From contig NZ_JAGIOR010000001.1 of NCBI RefSeq assembly GCF_017876795.1, positions 3,064,501-3,128,500 of the forward strand: a DNA stretch of 64,000 nt, given 5' to 3'. The notes beneath the pieces are model-generated. The model was given only the letters and a program-made list of their open reading frames with translations, was not told where the DNA came from and made no database searches. Source of the stretch: Rhizobium leguminosarum (lineage in GTDB: Bacteria > Pseudomonadota > Alphaproteobacteria > Rhizobiales > Rhizobiaceae). A program made the translations under genes and the position numbers. This document shows positions 22,624 through 32,119 of this stretch, one piece after another. The stretch's first letter is position 1; every line of letters begins with the position of its first letter.

Positions 22624-23241
22624 ATGAGCAAGCGCGAATCGTCCAAGTACAAAATCGACCGCCGTATGGGCGAAAACATCTGGGGCCGTCCGAAGTCCCC
22701 AGTGAACCGCCGCGAATACGGCCCGGGCCAGCACGGCCAGCGCCGCAAGGGCAAGCTTTCGGACTTCGGTGTGCAGCTGCGCGCCAAGCAGAAGCTCAAG
22801 GGCTACTACGGTGACCTGCGCGAAAAGCAGTTCCGCGCGATCTTCGCCGAAGCCGACCGCCGCAAGGGCGACACCTCTGAAAACCTGATCGGCCTGTTGG
22901 AATCGCGCCTCGATGCGATCGTCTATCGCGCCAAGTTCGTTCCGACGGTCTTTGCTGCCCGCCAGTTCGTCAATCACGGCCACGTCACCGTCAACGGTGT
23001 GCGCGTCAACATCGGTTCCTACCGCTGCAAGGCCGGCGACGTCATCGAAGTTCGCGAAAAGTCGAAGCAGATGGTGACCGTTCTGGAAGCCGTCAGCCTC
23101 GCCGAGCGCGACGTTCCGGACTATATCGAAGCCGATCACCACAAGATGGTCGCCACCTTCGGCCGCGTCCCGACGCTCAGCGACGTTCCGTTCCCGGTCG
23201 TCATGGAACCGCAGCTGGTCGTCGAATTTTATTCGCGTTAA
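22624..23241 (+). CDS. rpsD: 30S ribosomal protein S4
   Basis: A 205-residue S4, the primary 16S rRNA binder that nucleates 30S assembly. It contains [15 protein letters not shown], the [17 protein letters not shown] loop, and the S4 RNA-binding domain [17 protein letters not shown] ... [14 protein letters not shown]. The start follows AAAGGA with good spacing. As usual in rhizobia the gene stands alone, outside the alpha operon, with a promoter at 22424-22452 and a terminator at 23264-23292. Confidence 0.98.
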   Translation: MSKRESSKYKIDRRMGENIWGRPKSPVNRREYGPGQHGQRRKGKLSDFGVQLRAKQKLKGYYGDLREKQFRAIFAEADRRKGDTSENLIGLLESRLDAIVYRAKFVPTVFAARQFVNHGHVTVNGVRVNIGSYRCKAGDVIEVREKSKQMVTVLEAVSLAERDVPDYIEADHHKMVATFGRVPTLSDVPFPVVMEPQLVVEFYSR

Positions 23242-23263
23242 AACCAGGCGTTTTCGCATATGG

Positions 23264-23292
23264 AAAAGCCGCTCTTTCGGGCGGCTTTTTTG
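23264..23292 (+). terminator. Rho-independent terminator after rpsD
   Basis: AAAAGCCGC and GCGGCTTTT form a 9-bp stem around an 8-nt loop and run into TTTTTTG. It lies 22 nt after the rpsD stop. The glsA ribosome binding site follows directly. Confidence 0.9.
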
Positions 23293-23309
23293 TTATCCGG
23301 AGAGAAGCG

Positions 23310-24239
23310 ATGGCGGATTTGCAGGCGACCCTCGATAGTATCTATAGCGATATTCTGCCGCGCATCGGCGAGGGCAAGGTCGCCGACTATATTCCCGAGC
23401 TTGCCAAGGTCGATCCGAAGCAGTTCGGCATGGCGATCATCACCGTCGACGGCAAGGTTTATCGTGTCGGCGATGCCGATATCGCCTTCTCGATCCAGAG
23501 CATATCCAAAGTCTTCATGCTGACCTTAGCGCTTGGCAAGGTTGGGGAGGGCTTATGGAAGCGTGTCGGGCGCGAACCGTCCGGATCGGCGTTCAATTCG
23601 ATCGCCCAGCTCGAGCACGAGGGCGGCATCCCCCGCAATCCCTTCATCAATGCCGGCGCGATCGCCGTCAGCGACGTCGTCATGGCCGGTCATGCGCCGC
23701 GCGAGGCAATCGGCGAGTTGCTGCGCTTCGTGCGTTATCTCGCCGATGACGAATCGATTACCATCGACGACAAGGTGGCGCGTTCGGAAACGCAGACGGG
23801 ATATCGCAATGTCGCGCTTGCCAACTTCATGCGCGCCTACCGCAATCTCGACCATCCCGTCGATCACGTGCTCGGCGTTTATTTCCATCAATGCGCCCTG
23901 TCGATGAGCTGCGAGCAGCTCGCCCGCGCCGGGCTATTCCTGGCGGCGCGCGGCAGCAATCCGATGACCGGCCATTCGGTGGTTTCGCCGAAGCGGGCGC
24001 GGCGCATCAATGCGCTGATGCTGACCTGCGGCCATTACGATGGCTCGGGCGACTTTGCCTATCATGTGGGCCTGCCCGGCAAGAGCGGCGTCGGCGGCGG
24101 CATCTTCGCGGTGGCGCCGGGAATCGCTTCGATTGCGGTGTGGTCGCCGGGGCTGAACAAGGTCGGCAACTCGCAGCTCGGTGCCGTGGCGCTGGAGATG
24201 CTCGCGGCGCGCACCGGCTGGTCGGTTTTCGGCGATTGA
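23310..24239 (+). CDS. glsA: Glutaminase
   Basis: A 309-residue serine-dependent glutaminase (GlsA/GLS type, beta-lactamase-like fold) converting glutamine to glutamate and ammonia. The catalytic S-x-x-K is S64-I-S-K67. [17 protein letters not shown], the Tyr/Asn/Glu pocket blocks (ETQTGYRN) and the C-terminal [11 protein letters not shown] are all present. Preceded by GGAGAGAAGCG. In rhizobia such an enzyme may affect the glutamine signal that controls nitrogen metabolism. Confidence 0.95.
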   Translation: MADLQATLDSIYSDILPRIGEGKVADYIPELAKVDPKQFGMAIITVDGKVYRVGDADIAFSIQSISKVFMLTLALGKVGEGLWKRVGREPSGSAFNSIAQLEHEGGIPRNPFINAGAIAVSDVVMAGHAPREAIGELLRFVRYLADDESITIDDKVARSETQTGYRNVALANFMRAYRNLDHPVDHVLGVYFHQCALSMSCEQLARAGLFLAARGSNPMTGHSVVSPKRARRINALMLTCGHYDGSGDFAYHVGLPGKSGVGGGIFAVAPGIASIAVWSPGLNKVGNSQLGAVALEMLAARTGWSVFGD

Positions 24240-24352
24240 CGCTGTGTTGCCGCAGCAATTCAAAGTGCTACAGCGTGTTTTGCGCATGTTAAAGGACGCG
24301 CGGGGCTGTCGTTTCTGCTAAGGCAGATCTGGATCTTCGATAGGACGAAGCA

Positions 24353-25222
24353 ATGAATATCGCAGCCAATATCGCCGACGAGTTGGAGAGTGGCGAGGCC
24401 GACATTGGCGGCCATGCGCTTTTTGCCGATGCGCCGCGCTCGGTCTCCTTCAACAAGCTGCGCAAGCGGCTGCTGCGGCAGGTGCGCCAGGCATTCGACG
24501 ATTTCGACATGCTGAAGGGACAGAGACGCTGGCTGGTCGGCCTTTCCGGCGGCAAGGACTCTTATGGGCTGTTGGCGCTGCTGCTCGATCTCAAATGGCG
24601 CGGCCTGCTGCCGGTCGAGCTTATCGCCTGCAATCTCGACCAGGGTCAGCCGAATTTCCCCAAGCATGTGCTGCCGGAATACCTGACGAAGATCGGCGTC
24701 CGGCACCGGATCGAATATCGCGACACCTATTCGATCGTGAAGGAGAAGGTGCCGGAAGGTGCGACCTATTGCTCGCTTTGTTCACGGCTGCGCCGCGGCA
24801 ATCTTTACCGCGTCGCCCGCGAAGAGGGCTGCGATGCGCTGGTGCTCGGCCACCACCGCGAGGACATTCTCGAAACTTTTTTCATGAATTTCTTCCATGG
24901 CGGCCGGCTCGCCTCGATGCCGGCGAAGCTTCTGAATGACGAGAGCGACCTGATGGTGCTGCGGCCGCTTGCCTATGCCGCCGAGGACGACCTCGCGAAA
25001 TTCGCCGCCGCCATGCAGTTTCCAATCATTCCCTGCGATCTCTGCGGCTCGCAGGATGGGCTGCAACGCAATGCAATGAAGGATATGCTCGCTGATATCG
25101 AGCGGCGCATGCCGGGGCGTAAGGATACGATGCTGCGGGCGCTTTCGCATGTGAACCCATCGCACCTGCTCGATCCGAAACTCTTCGACTTTTCCACGCT
25201 TGCTGTCACCGATCCTTCATGA
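24353..25222 (+). CDS. ttcA: tRNA 2-thiocytidine(32) synthetase TtcA
   Basis: A 289-residue ATP-pyrophosphatase family enzyme that thiolates cytidine 32 of tRNA. The PP-loop SGGKDS lies at 65-70. The [4Fe-4S] cysteines are Cys140 and Cys143 ([11 protein letters not shown]) plus Cys228/Cys231 (PCDLC). [19 protein letters not shown] is the family's second signature. It has its own ribosome binding site. Both this gene and trmJ act on tRNA position 32, in the same 6-kb stretch. Confidence 0.94.
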   Translation: MNIAANIADELESGEADIGGHALFADAPRSVSFNKLRKRLLRQVRQAFDDFDMLKGQRRWLVGLSGGKDSYGLLALLLDLKWRGLLPVELIACNLDQGQPNFPKHVLPEYLTKIGVRHRIEYRDTYSIVKEKVPEGATYCSLCSRLRRGNLYRVAREEGCDALVLGHHREDILETFFMNFFHGGRLASMPAKLLNDESDLMVLRPLAYAAEDDLAKFAAAMQFPIIPCDLCGSQDGLQRNAMKDMLADIERRMPGRKDTMLRALSHVNPSHLLDPKLFDFSTLAVTDPS

Positions 25223-25268
25223 AAGTCCAGCTAAGCAGCAGGCTATCGTATGAAGAGCAGGAATTCGC

Positions 25269-26096
25269 ATGACCATTTCAGATCAGGATATTCTCTTACT
25301 CGGCGATTGCGTGAAGGAGGCAGCGCGCGCTGAAATCATGCCGCGTTTCCGCAATCTCGGCACTGCCGACGTTTCGGAGAAGACCTCGGCAATCGACCTC
25401 GTGACGCAGGCGGATCTGCTCGCCGAACACAGGATTACCGCAGCGTTGAAAGGGCGCTTTCCCGCAGCCCTCGTCGTCGGCGAGGAAGCCTATGACGCTG
25501 ACCGGTCCGTCGTGCCGGCACTTGCCGATGCCGAACTTGCCTTCGTCATCGACCCTGTCGATGGCACCTTCAATTTCGCGGCCGGGCTTCCCGTCTTTGG
25601 GACGATGCTGGCAGTCACGGTCAGGGGCGAGACGGTCGCCGGCATCATTCACGATCCCGTTCTCGGCGATACAGTGACGGCGATCAAAGGAGCGGGCACC
25701 TTCCTGACGCGACAGGATGGGCAATCGAGCAGACTGAAGGTGGCCGAGCCTGCCGCCTTGAACCAGATGGTCGGCGGCATCTCGTGGGGCCACATGGACG
25801 ACCCCGATCGCTCGCGGATCTCAGCCAACATGGCGAAGATCCAAATGACCTTTGCTTTCAACTGCTCAGCCTATGAATATTGGATGGTCGCCTCCGGCAA
25901 GCTGCATTTCATCGGCCATGCGAAGCTGATGCCCTGGGATCACCTGGCCGGCGTGCTCGCGCATCAGGAGGCCGGCGGTCATACGGCGAAATTCGACGGC
26001 ACGCCCTATCGCCCCGGCGAGACGACGGGCGGCATCATTTCTGCACCCGATCGGGACAGCTGGCAGCTGATCCGGCGCGAGATCATCGGCAACTGA
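25269..26096 (+). CDS. Inositol monophosphatase family protein (first copy)
   Basis: A 275-residue Mg-dependent phosphatase. The metal-site motifs are GEEAYD (Glu), DPVDGTFNFAAG (Asp-Asp) and the C-terminal WDHLAGVLAHQEAGG (Asp). Substrates in this family include inositol phosphates, histidinol phosphate and PAP. The sequence alone does not decide. It is the first of two tandem homologues separated by 41 nt. Confidence 0.87.
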   Translation: MTISDQDILLLGDCVKEAARAEIMPRFRNLGTADVSEKTSAIDLVTQADLLAEHRITAALKGRFPAALVVGEEAYDADRSVVPALADAELAFVIDPVDGTFNFAAGLPVFGTMLAVTVRGETVAGIIHDPVLGDTVTAIKGAGTFLTRQDGQSSRLKVAEPAALNQMVGGISWGHMDDPDRSRISANMAKIQMTFAFNCSAYEYWMVASGKLHFIGHAKLMPWDHLAGVLAHQEAGGHTAKFDGTPYRPGETTGGIISAPDRDSWQLIRREIIGN

Positions 26097-26137
26097 TCTG
26101 AGGCCCTTCCCAAAAGGCCGGACCGAAAGGATTTGAC

Positions 26138-26962
26138 ATGACTGCGACTGTCGACGTGACCGTTCTTGCCGACCTGCTGCGCCGCGCGGCGAAGGCGGAG
26201 ATCCTGCCGCGCTTCCGCCGGCTCCGCCAAGACGAGGTGCGCGCCAAGAGCGAGGCGACCGATCTCGTCACCGAGGCCGACGAGCAGGCCGAGCGGATGA
26301 TCAAGGCGGAAGCCGCACAGCTCTGGCCAGGCGCGCTGTTCCTCGGCGAGGAATCGGTCGCGGCCGACCCGGCGCTGCTCGGCAGGCTTGCCGATGCCGA
26401 TGTGGCGATCGTCGTCGATCCGGTCGACGGCACGTTCAACTTCGCCTCCGGAATCCCGGCCTTCGGCGTCATGGCCTCGGTCATATCAGGCGGCGAGACC
26501 ATTGCCGGCATCATCTACGATCCGATGGGCGACGACTGGGTGATGGCGGAAAAGGGCGGCGGCGCCTGGCTGCGCCGACCGGATGGCGAGGCGCAGCGGC
26601 TGCGCGTGGCCGAGCCTGTCCCGCTCGAGCAGATGGTTGGCATGGCTTCGACCGGCTACCTGCCGCAGGAGAAGCGGGCCGAGGTGCTCGGCAATCTCGC
26701 CAAGGTGCGCTTCCTCACCAATTACCGTTGTGCCGCTCACGAATACCGCACCTTTGCCGGCGGCCATGTGCATTACCTGATGTACAACAAGCTGATGCCC
26801 TGGGATCACCTGGCCGGCACGCTGATCTCGCAGGAGGCAGGCGCCCATGCGGCGCGCGTCGACGGCTCACCCTACCTACCGCATCATCTCGACGGCGGGC
26901 TGCTGCTTGCCCCCGACAAGGCCTCGTGGGAGGTGCTGCGCCGTGAGGTCTTCACCATCTGA
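26138..26962 (+). CDS. Inositol monophosphatase family protein (second copy)
   Basis: A 274-residue paralogue of the preceding gene, matching it block for block (KAEILPRFRRL, GEESVA, DPVDGTFNFASG, YNKLMPWDHLAGTLISQEAG). All metal ligands are intact. Tandem duplication with later divergence is likely, and the substrates may differ. A GGACCGAAAGG-type ribosome binding site precedes it. Confidence 0.87.
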   Translation: MTATVDVTVLADLLRRAAKAEILPRFRRLRQDEVRAKSEATDLVTEADEQAERMIKAEAAQLWPGALFLGEESVAADPALLGRLADADVAIVVDPVDGTFNFASGIPAFGVMASVISGGETIAGIIYDPMGDDWVMAEKGGGAWLRRPDGEAQRLRVAEPVPLEQMVGMASTGYLPQEKRAEVLGNLAKVRFLTNYRCAAHEYRTFAGGHVHYLMYNKLMPWDHLAGTLISQEAGAHAARVDGSPYLPHHLDGGLLLAPDKASWEVLRREVFTI

Positions 26963-27057
26963 AGGCATGAAACCGGCCGCAGAACGCCGATTTTGCGGCC
27001 GTAGCCTGCGACGGGGAATGCCGGCTTCGTTCGATGACGCGTATCGGTGGCTCGACC

Positions 27058-27534
27058 CTATTCCGCGTAGAGCTTTTCCATGAGGAAATTTTCCAGGCTT
27101 TGCCCACGTTTCTCGACGGTTTGCCTGGTTATCACGCGGAAACCCTTGCGCTCGAAAAACGGGCGCGCGGTTCCGCTGGCTTCCGTATAAATTCGCGCGA
27201 ATCCGAGCTTCAGAGCTCGCTCCTCGACCTCGCTCAAGAGGCGACTTGCAATTCCGAGTCCCTGGAACTCAGGGTGGACGAACATCATGTCCAAACAACC
27301 CTCGCCGGTCAGATCGGAAAAGCCCACCGCTTCTCCGTCGATTTCCGCGATCCAGGCGGGCCTGCTTATCCTTCGCTCCGCCCAAAGACTGCGATCTTCC
27401 ACCTTTGCCCAGGCGTCGATCTGAGCGGGTGAATAATCCTTCGACGAGACTTCGCTGATGGCGCGTAGAAAAATGTCAATCGTCGCGCCGGCGTCGTCTG
27501 GCAGGTAGGGTCTGATCAGAATTCGGTCGTCCAC
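27058..27534 (-). CDS. GNAT-family N-acetyltransferase
   Basis: A 158-residue GNAT of the ElaA/YafP-like type. The N-terminus is IRPYLPDDAGATIDIFLRAI, the acetyl-CoA loop is HPEFQGLGIASRLLSEVE, and the C-terminus is ARPFFERKGFRVITRQTVEKRG. The GTG start at 27534 has AAAGG upstream. The substrate is unknown. It lies next to the frameshifted MFS gene in the same orientation. Confidence 0.86.
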   Translation of the reverse strand: MDDRILIRPYLPDDAGATIDIFLRAISEVSSKDYSPAQIDAWAKVEDRSLWAERRISRPAWIAEIDGEAVGFSDLTGEGCLDMMFVHPEFQGLGIASRLLSEVEERALKLGFARIYTEASGTARPFFERKGFRVITRQTVEKRGQSLENFLMEKLYAE

Positions 27535-27574
27535 CGGGATGCCTTTCGCGCACTGCTACCAATCGTTCTCTTCG

Positions 27575-28850
27575 TCAGAAGTGGGCGGCACCCGGATCCA
27601 GCTGCGGGCTGTCGCCCGGGTGTGTAAAGAGCTTGCCGTTCTCCGCCCAGAGGGTGGCTGCAATCGTCACCAAACCGAAGAGCGCGAAGCCGCCGAAGAG
27701 AGGCTGGACCGTGCCGTTGAACATCTGGCCGACCAGGCCGCCGAGGATGGCGCCTGCTGTGGTCGAGACGAAGCCGGTGACGGCGGTCGCCGTGCCGGCG
27801 AGATTGCCCATCGGCTCGAGGCAGATGGCGGTGAAATTGGTGGCGATCACGGCAAACATCATCAGCTCGATGGTGAAGATGCCATAGGCGATGGCGAAGT
27901 CCGGCTTGGCGCCCAGCGAAATGAAGAAGCCGACAGCCGACAGCGCAGTGAAGATCAGCAGGGCGGCGTGCGAGATGCGGCGCATGCCGAATTTGCGCAC
28001 GAAGAAGCCATTGGCGAAATTGGCGACGGCGATGCCGCCGGCGGTGGCGGCAAAGGCGATTGGCAGCCAGTCGCCAAGGCCGTAAACCTCGCCGAAGACC
28101 TGCTGCACCGAGATCACGTAAGCACTGATGACGCCGGTAAACATGGTGAGACCGATCATGTAGCCGCAGGTGATGCGGTTGGTGAGCACGGTCTTGAAGC
28201 CGTCGACGACGGAACCGACCGACAGCGGCAGCCGCTCTTCCGGCGGCAGCGATTCTTTCAGCCGCAGAAGCGCCCAGACGAACAGGATGGTGGCGACCAT
28301 GCCGAGCAGGATGAAGATCCAGTGCCAGTTGGCATAGAGGATGATGAGCTGGCCAACGGAAGGGGCGACGATCGGCACGATCATGAAGACGATCATCACG
28401 TAAGACATGACACGGGCCATCTCGCGGCCGCCGAAGCAATCGCGGACGATGGCCATGGTGGTGATGCGCACCGCCGCACCGCCGACACCCTGGACGAAGC
28501 GCATGAGCAGCAGCATTTCGAAGCTGCCGGTCGCTGCGGCGGCAAACATTCCAACCACGTAGCAGACCAGGCCGCCGAGCAGGATGTTGCGGCGGCCGAA
28601 TGTATCCGACAGGCTGCCGAAGAATATCTGCGAAACGCCGAAACCGAGGAAGAACACGCCAATAATCAGCTGTGCGTCGTTAGTATTGGTGACGGGAATG
28701 GCCGATATTGGGCAATGCCGGCAGCATACTGTCGATCGCCATGGCGATGCTGGCGGTCATGATGGCAATGGTGACGACGAACTCGCCGAAACCCATGCCG
28801 ATGCGGCGGGAGCCCTGATTTTCCTGGTGCGGTTTATGCGGCGGCGTCAT
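27575..28850 (-). pseudogene. Bcr/CflA-type MFS drug transporter, frameshifted
   Basis: A 12-TM major facilitator of the Bcr/CflA multidrug family, split over two frames. From ATG 28850 the first 52 residues (helix 1, MTASIAMAIDSMLPALPNIG) read normally, then hit TAA at 28682-28680. The rest, from about 28693 (IPVTNTNDAQLIIGVFFLG) to 27575, is one open frame. Aligned with the intact neighbour at 28886-30133, the junction near 28693-28700 lacks exactly 5 nt. The long downstream part retains LSDTFGRR and the following helices. It could only be made from an internal GTG at 28657, without helix 1. Confidence 0.82.
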
Positions 28851-28885
28851 GTGGTGAAATCCCGGATGCGGAGGAGGCCGGCCGT

Positions 28886-30133
28886 TCAGACGGCCGGGTT
28901 CTGCGGTTGGAAGAGGCGGCCCTTTTCGGCGATCAGCACGAAGGCGAGGCCGATAATCGACACGATGAAATAACCGGCGACCATCGGCAATGCGGTGCCG
29001 TCGAAGGCCTGGCCGATGCCAGCGCCGATGAGGGCGCCGCCGACCGTGCTCATGAAACCGAGGACGGAGGAGGCAGTGCCGGCGACGTGGCCGAGCGGCT
29101 CCATGGCGAGCGAATTGAAGTTCGAGCCGATCCAGCCGAACTGGAACATGGCGAGGCCGAAGAAGGAGATGAACAGAGCAAACGGCATCGGCTCGGAGCT
29201 TACCATCTGGACGATCAGCCAGATCGTGTTGATGGCGATGAAGCCGATGAGCGAACCGTGCGACAGGCGGCGCATGCCGAGCTTGCCGACGAAGCGCGAA
29301 TTGAAGAAGGACGACAGCGACATGAAGATCGCCACGCCGGCGAAGGCGAAGGGGAAATAGACGCCGAGGTCGTAAATGCCGACATAGACCTGCTGGGCGG
29401 AATTGATGAAGCCGAACAGCGCGCCGAAGATGAAGGTGCTGGCGATGGTGTAGCAGAGCGCCGTGCGATTGGTCAGCACCAGCCTGAAGGCGCCGAAGAT
29501 CGAGCGGGCGGTGAAGGGGCGGACATTGGCGGGGTGCAGGGTTTCCGGCAGACGAAGATAGGCCCAGACGGCGATTGCCGTCGCCATGGCGGCGATGAAG
29601 AGGAAGATCAGATGCCAGTTGCCGAAGAACATGACGATCTGGCCGGTGCCGGGTGCAATCACCGGCACGATCATGAAGACCATCATGATCAGCGACATGA
29701 CTTCGGCCATCTGCCGGCCGCCGTAGATATCGCGGACAATGGAGACGGTGATGACGCGGGTGGCCGCCGAACCGACGCCCTGGACGAAACGCAGGGCGAG
29801 CAAGCCGGCGAAGGACGGGACGAAGACGATACTGATAGCGGAGAGAATGTAGATGACGAGACCGATCAAGAGCGGCGTGCGGCGGCCGAAACGGTCAGAG
29901 AGCGGCCCGTAGAACAGCTGGGCACAGCCGAAGCCGAGCAGATAGGTGGAGACGACGAATTGGCGATGATTTTCGCTCTCGACACCGAGGCTTGCGCCGA
30001 TCTGCTGCAAGGCCGGCAGCATGATATCGATCGCCAGAGAGTTGACGGCCATCAGGAAGGCGGCGAGCGCGATAAATTCTCGCTTGCCCATGGGCAGGCG
30101 GCCCGCGGACACGGCTTGTGATGAATCTGTCAC
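28886..30133 (-). CDS. Bcr/CflA-type MFS multidrug transporter
   Basis: A 415-residue proton-driven exporter with 12 predicted membrane helices. Motif A between helices 2 and 3 is GPLSDRFGRRTP. RFVQGVGSAATRVITVSIVRD is the helix 4-5 motif C-like region of this family. The GTG start at 30133 follows GGGAATTTC. An internal ATG at 30091 (MGKREFIAL) is possible. It lies 35 nt upstream of its frameshifted paralogue and downstream of grxD. Confidence 0.88.
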   Translation of the reverse strand: MTDSSQAVSAGRLPMGKREFIALAAFLMAVNSLAIDIMLPALQQIGASLGVESENHRQFVVSTYLLGFGCAQLFYGPLSDRFGRRTPLLIGLVIYILSAISIVFVPSFAGLLALRFVQGVGSAATRVITVSIVRDIYGGRQMAEVMSLIMMVFMIVPVIAPGTGQIVMFFGNWHLIFLFIAAMATAIAVWAYLRLPETLHPANVRPFTARSIFGAFRLVLTNRTALCYTIASTFIFGALFGFINSAQQVYVGIYDLGVYFPFAFAGVAIFMSLSSFFNSRFVGKLGMRRLSHGSLIGFIAINTIWLIVQMVSSEPMPFALFISFFGLAMFQFGWIGSNFNSLAMEPLGHVAGTASSVLGFMSTVGGALIGAGIGQAFDGTALPMVAGYFIVSIIGLAFVLIAEKGRLFQPQNPAV

Positions 30134-30229
30134 AATGAAATTCCCATAAACAGGCTAAGGCGCTGCTAGCCGCAGCGCCTCGGACTCAAGATTACAGATT
30201 TGGAAACCGGGCGGACGCCCGGTGACCGA

Positions 30230-30565
30230 TCAGGCGGCGCCGCGCACGGTGATGCCGTTTTCCTGGAGGTGCTGCTGCAGCTCACCGGCCTGGAACATTT
30301 CCCGGACGATGTCACAACCGCCGACGAACTCACCCTTTATGTAAAGCTGCGGGATCGTCGGCCAGTTGGAATATTCCTTGATACCTTGGCGGATCTCCGA
30401 ATCGGCGAGCACGTTGACGCCTTTGTAGTCGACGCCGATGTAATCGAGAATCTGCACGACCTGGCCGGAGAAACCGCACTGCGGAAACTGCGGCGTGCCC
30501 TTCATGAAGAGGACGACGTCGTTGCTCTTGATTTCGTTGGCGATGAATTCGTTAATGCCGCTCAT
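30230..30565 (-). CDS. grxD: Monothiol glutaredoxin, Grx4 family
   Basis: A 111-residue monothiol glutaredoxin with active site CGFS (Cys30), cis-Pro in WPTIPQLYI and the glutathione-binding GGCDIV. Members bind a shared [2Fe-2S] cluster and deliver it, often as a heterodimer with BolA-type partners. A BolA-family gene lies 4.1 kb upstream on the same strand. The start ATG at 30565 has AAAGGA upstream. The longer frame adds only six residues. Confidence 0.94.
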   Translation of the reverse strand: MSGINEFIANEIKSNDVVLFMKGTPQFPQCGFSGQVVQILDYIGVDYKGVNVLADSEIRQGIKEYSNWPTIPQLYIKGEFVGGCDIVREMFQAGELQQHLQENGITVRGAA

Positions 30566-30709
30566 AGATCCAAATCCTTTCAACAGGCGGGTTAAAGGCC
30601 CACCGTTTCAATCGTTGTCTTTAGATAGCATGCGGCCGCAGGAATTCCAGCCGCCCAAACCAAAAAAAGACCAATTATCGCAGGCCTCTCCGGGGTTGCT
30701 GCTGGCGCG

Positions 30710-31531
30710 TTACGGCTGGTGGGTGAGATAAGCCTGAATCTGTTCGATTTCAGTATCGGCAAAATATTTGAAATCCCACTGCGAAACCTGCGTCATCACG
30801 CCGAGATCGCGGCCTCCGACACCCTTGCCGGTTCGCAACAGCGTCTTGAAATCGGCAGCCGAATAGGATTGCGCCAGAGGCTTCAGCGCCGGGGCGAGAA
30901 AGGCTTCGGACTGCTTCGCCGTATCGAGATTGTGGCAGTGGCTGCAATCGGTCCTGAAGGAATATTCACCGATATCGGCCGGGCGTGTGGCGGCAGGGGC
31001 GATGACGGCGGGCACCAGGTCGGCCTCGAAGGGGATCTTGTCGAGCGCCAGGCCCACTCGGCCGAGTGGCCCCCATTGCGTTCCTCCCGCCACGGCGTCG
31101 GGAAGTTGCTTCAGGGTGCGCAGCCAGCCGATGAGTGCTGCCATGTCGTCGTCTGTGATATTGGCGAAATTGCCGGCCGGCATGATGAAGACGCCGGTGC
31201 CGTCCTTCTTGACGCCGTGGCGGATGAGACGCACGAGCTCGGCGTCGCTGTACATGGGCACTAGGCGGGTCAGGTTCGGTGCGACGATGCGACCGACGCC
31301 GGGCTCGTCGATCAGCACGTTGCCGGCATCGTGATGGCAGCCGCCGCACATCAGCGTGCGGGCGCGGCGTTCGGCCTCTTCTGGGGGCAGCGTCGTCTTG
31401 ACGGCAAAATCGGCCGCCGGGATGTCGTAGGTCCGGGAAAGGCGCATCTCCGACAGGGCGTAGACGCCGGCAACGGCGATGAGGCAGATCGCGACGACGG
31501 CCGCGAAGACAATTTTCAAAATACGTTTCAT
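30710..31531 (-). CDS. Di-haem c-type cytochrome
   Basis: A 273-residue protein with an N-terminal signal or anchor helix (residues 3-27) and two haem c sites: CGGCH at 62-66 and CSHCH at 196-200. Each is followed downstream by a candidate Met ligand (for example FIMPAG after the first). The layout is two fused cytochrome c domains, as in subunits of membrane dehydrogenases such as alcohol or sorbitol dehydrogenases. No partner dehydrogenase is next to it. The start at 31531 avoids a 17-residue hydrophilic extension. Confidence 0.85.
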   Translation of the reverse strand: MKRILKIVFAAVVAICLIAVAGVYALSEMRLSRTYDIPAADFAVKTTLPPEEAERRARTLMCGGCHHDAGNVLIDEPGVGRIVAPNLTRLVPMYSDAELVRLIRHGVKKDGTGVFIMPAGNFANITDDDMAALIGWLRTLKQLPDAVAGGTQWGPLGRVGLALDKIPFEADLVPAVIAPAATRPADIGEYSFRTDCSHCHNLDTAKQSEAFLAPALKPLAQSYSAADFKTLLRTGKGVGGRDLGVMTQVSQWDFKYFADTEIEQIQAYLTHQP

Positions 31532-31700
31532 CGGCTCTGGCCCCCCAAATGGCCTTTTGGAGGCGGACGCGCCGCGCTCCATCGTGATAATCCGTTTGAA
31601 ATCGGCATAGGCTAGCGCCGGCTTTTGCGTTGCCGCGGCTTATCGAGCCGGCGCGGATATTGGAAATCTGCAAGATCGATGCCGGCGAAGGCACCAAGCA

Positions 31701-31952
31701 TTAGCTGCGGCGCTGGCGGCTGCGGCCGGCGGCGGTGCGGCGCCTACTCACCTGTTTGCGGGCGGGCTTGCGTGTGGTTGCGGTGGTCTTGCGGGCGGTC
31801 GATGTCGGCTTGCGCGCTGCAGCCGTCGTCGCCGTGCTGCGCGTTTTGCGCCTCTTGCGCTTCGTCGTGACGCGGCCGGTGGTTTTCTTGAGGATTTCCT
31901 TCAGGACGCTGTCGACGACGCCCGATATCAATTCTTTAACAAGGTCAGCCAC
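31701..31952 (-). CDS. Lys/Arg/Thr/Ala-rich small basic protein
   Basis: An 83-residue protein. The first ~22 residues (MADLVKELISGVVDSVLKEI) look like an amphipathic helix. The rest is almost entirely Lys, Arg, Thr, Ala and Ser in histone-H1-like repeats (RKPTSTARKTTATTRKPARK). Such tails bind nucleic acid non-specifically. The GTG start has GGAGGGG seven nucleotides upstream, which supports real translation. The role is unknown. A nucleoid-associated or RNA-binding function is inference. Confidence 0.65.
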   Translation of the reverse strand: MADLVKELISGVVDSVLKEILKKTTGRVTTKRKRRKTRSTATTAAARKPTSTARKTTATTRKPARKQVSRRRTAAGRSRQRRS

Positions 31953-32119
31953 AAAACCCCTCCGTTCGTGGTGGAAACGACATGGGTGCTATTGAATTCC
32001 GGAAGAGTTCGGTTAGCAAGACGGCTTCGAGACCAGAGCTGCTTTTTTTGCCGATATCAGCGGCAGAGCAGCCCGGATCGCAATGAACATGCCGGCCATG
32101 CGCCCGGCCGGAAGGTGGA

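Noticed and set aside
28680..28710. Programmed frameshift in the MFS gene
   Set aside because: No slippery heptamer or downstream hairpin is seen, and the aligned paralogue shows a 5-nt loss, which no ribosomal slip would repair to the exact family length.
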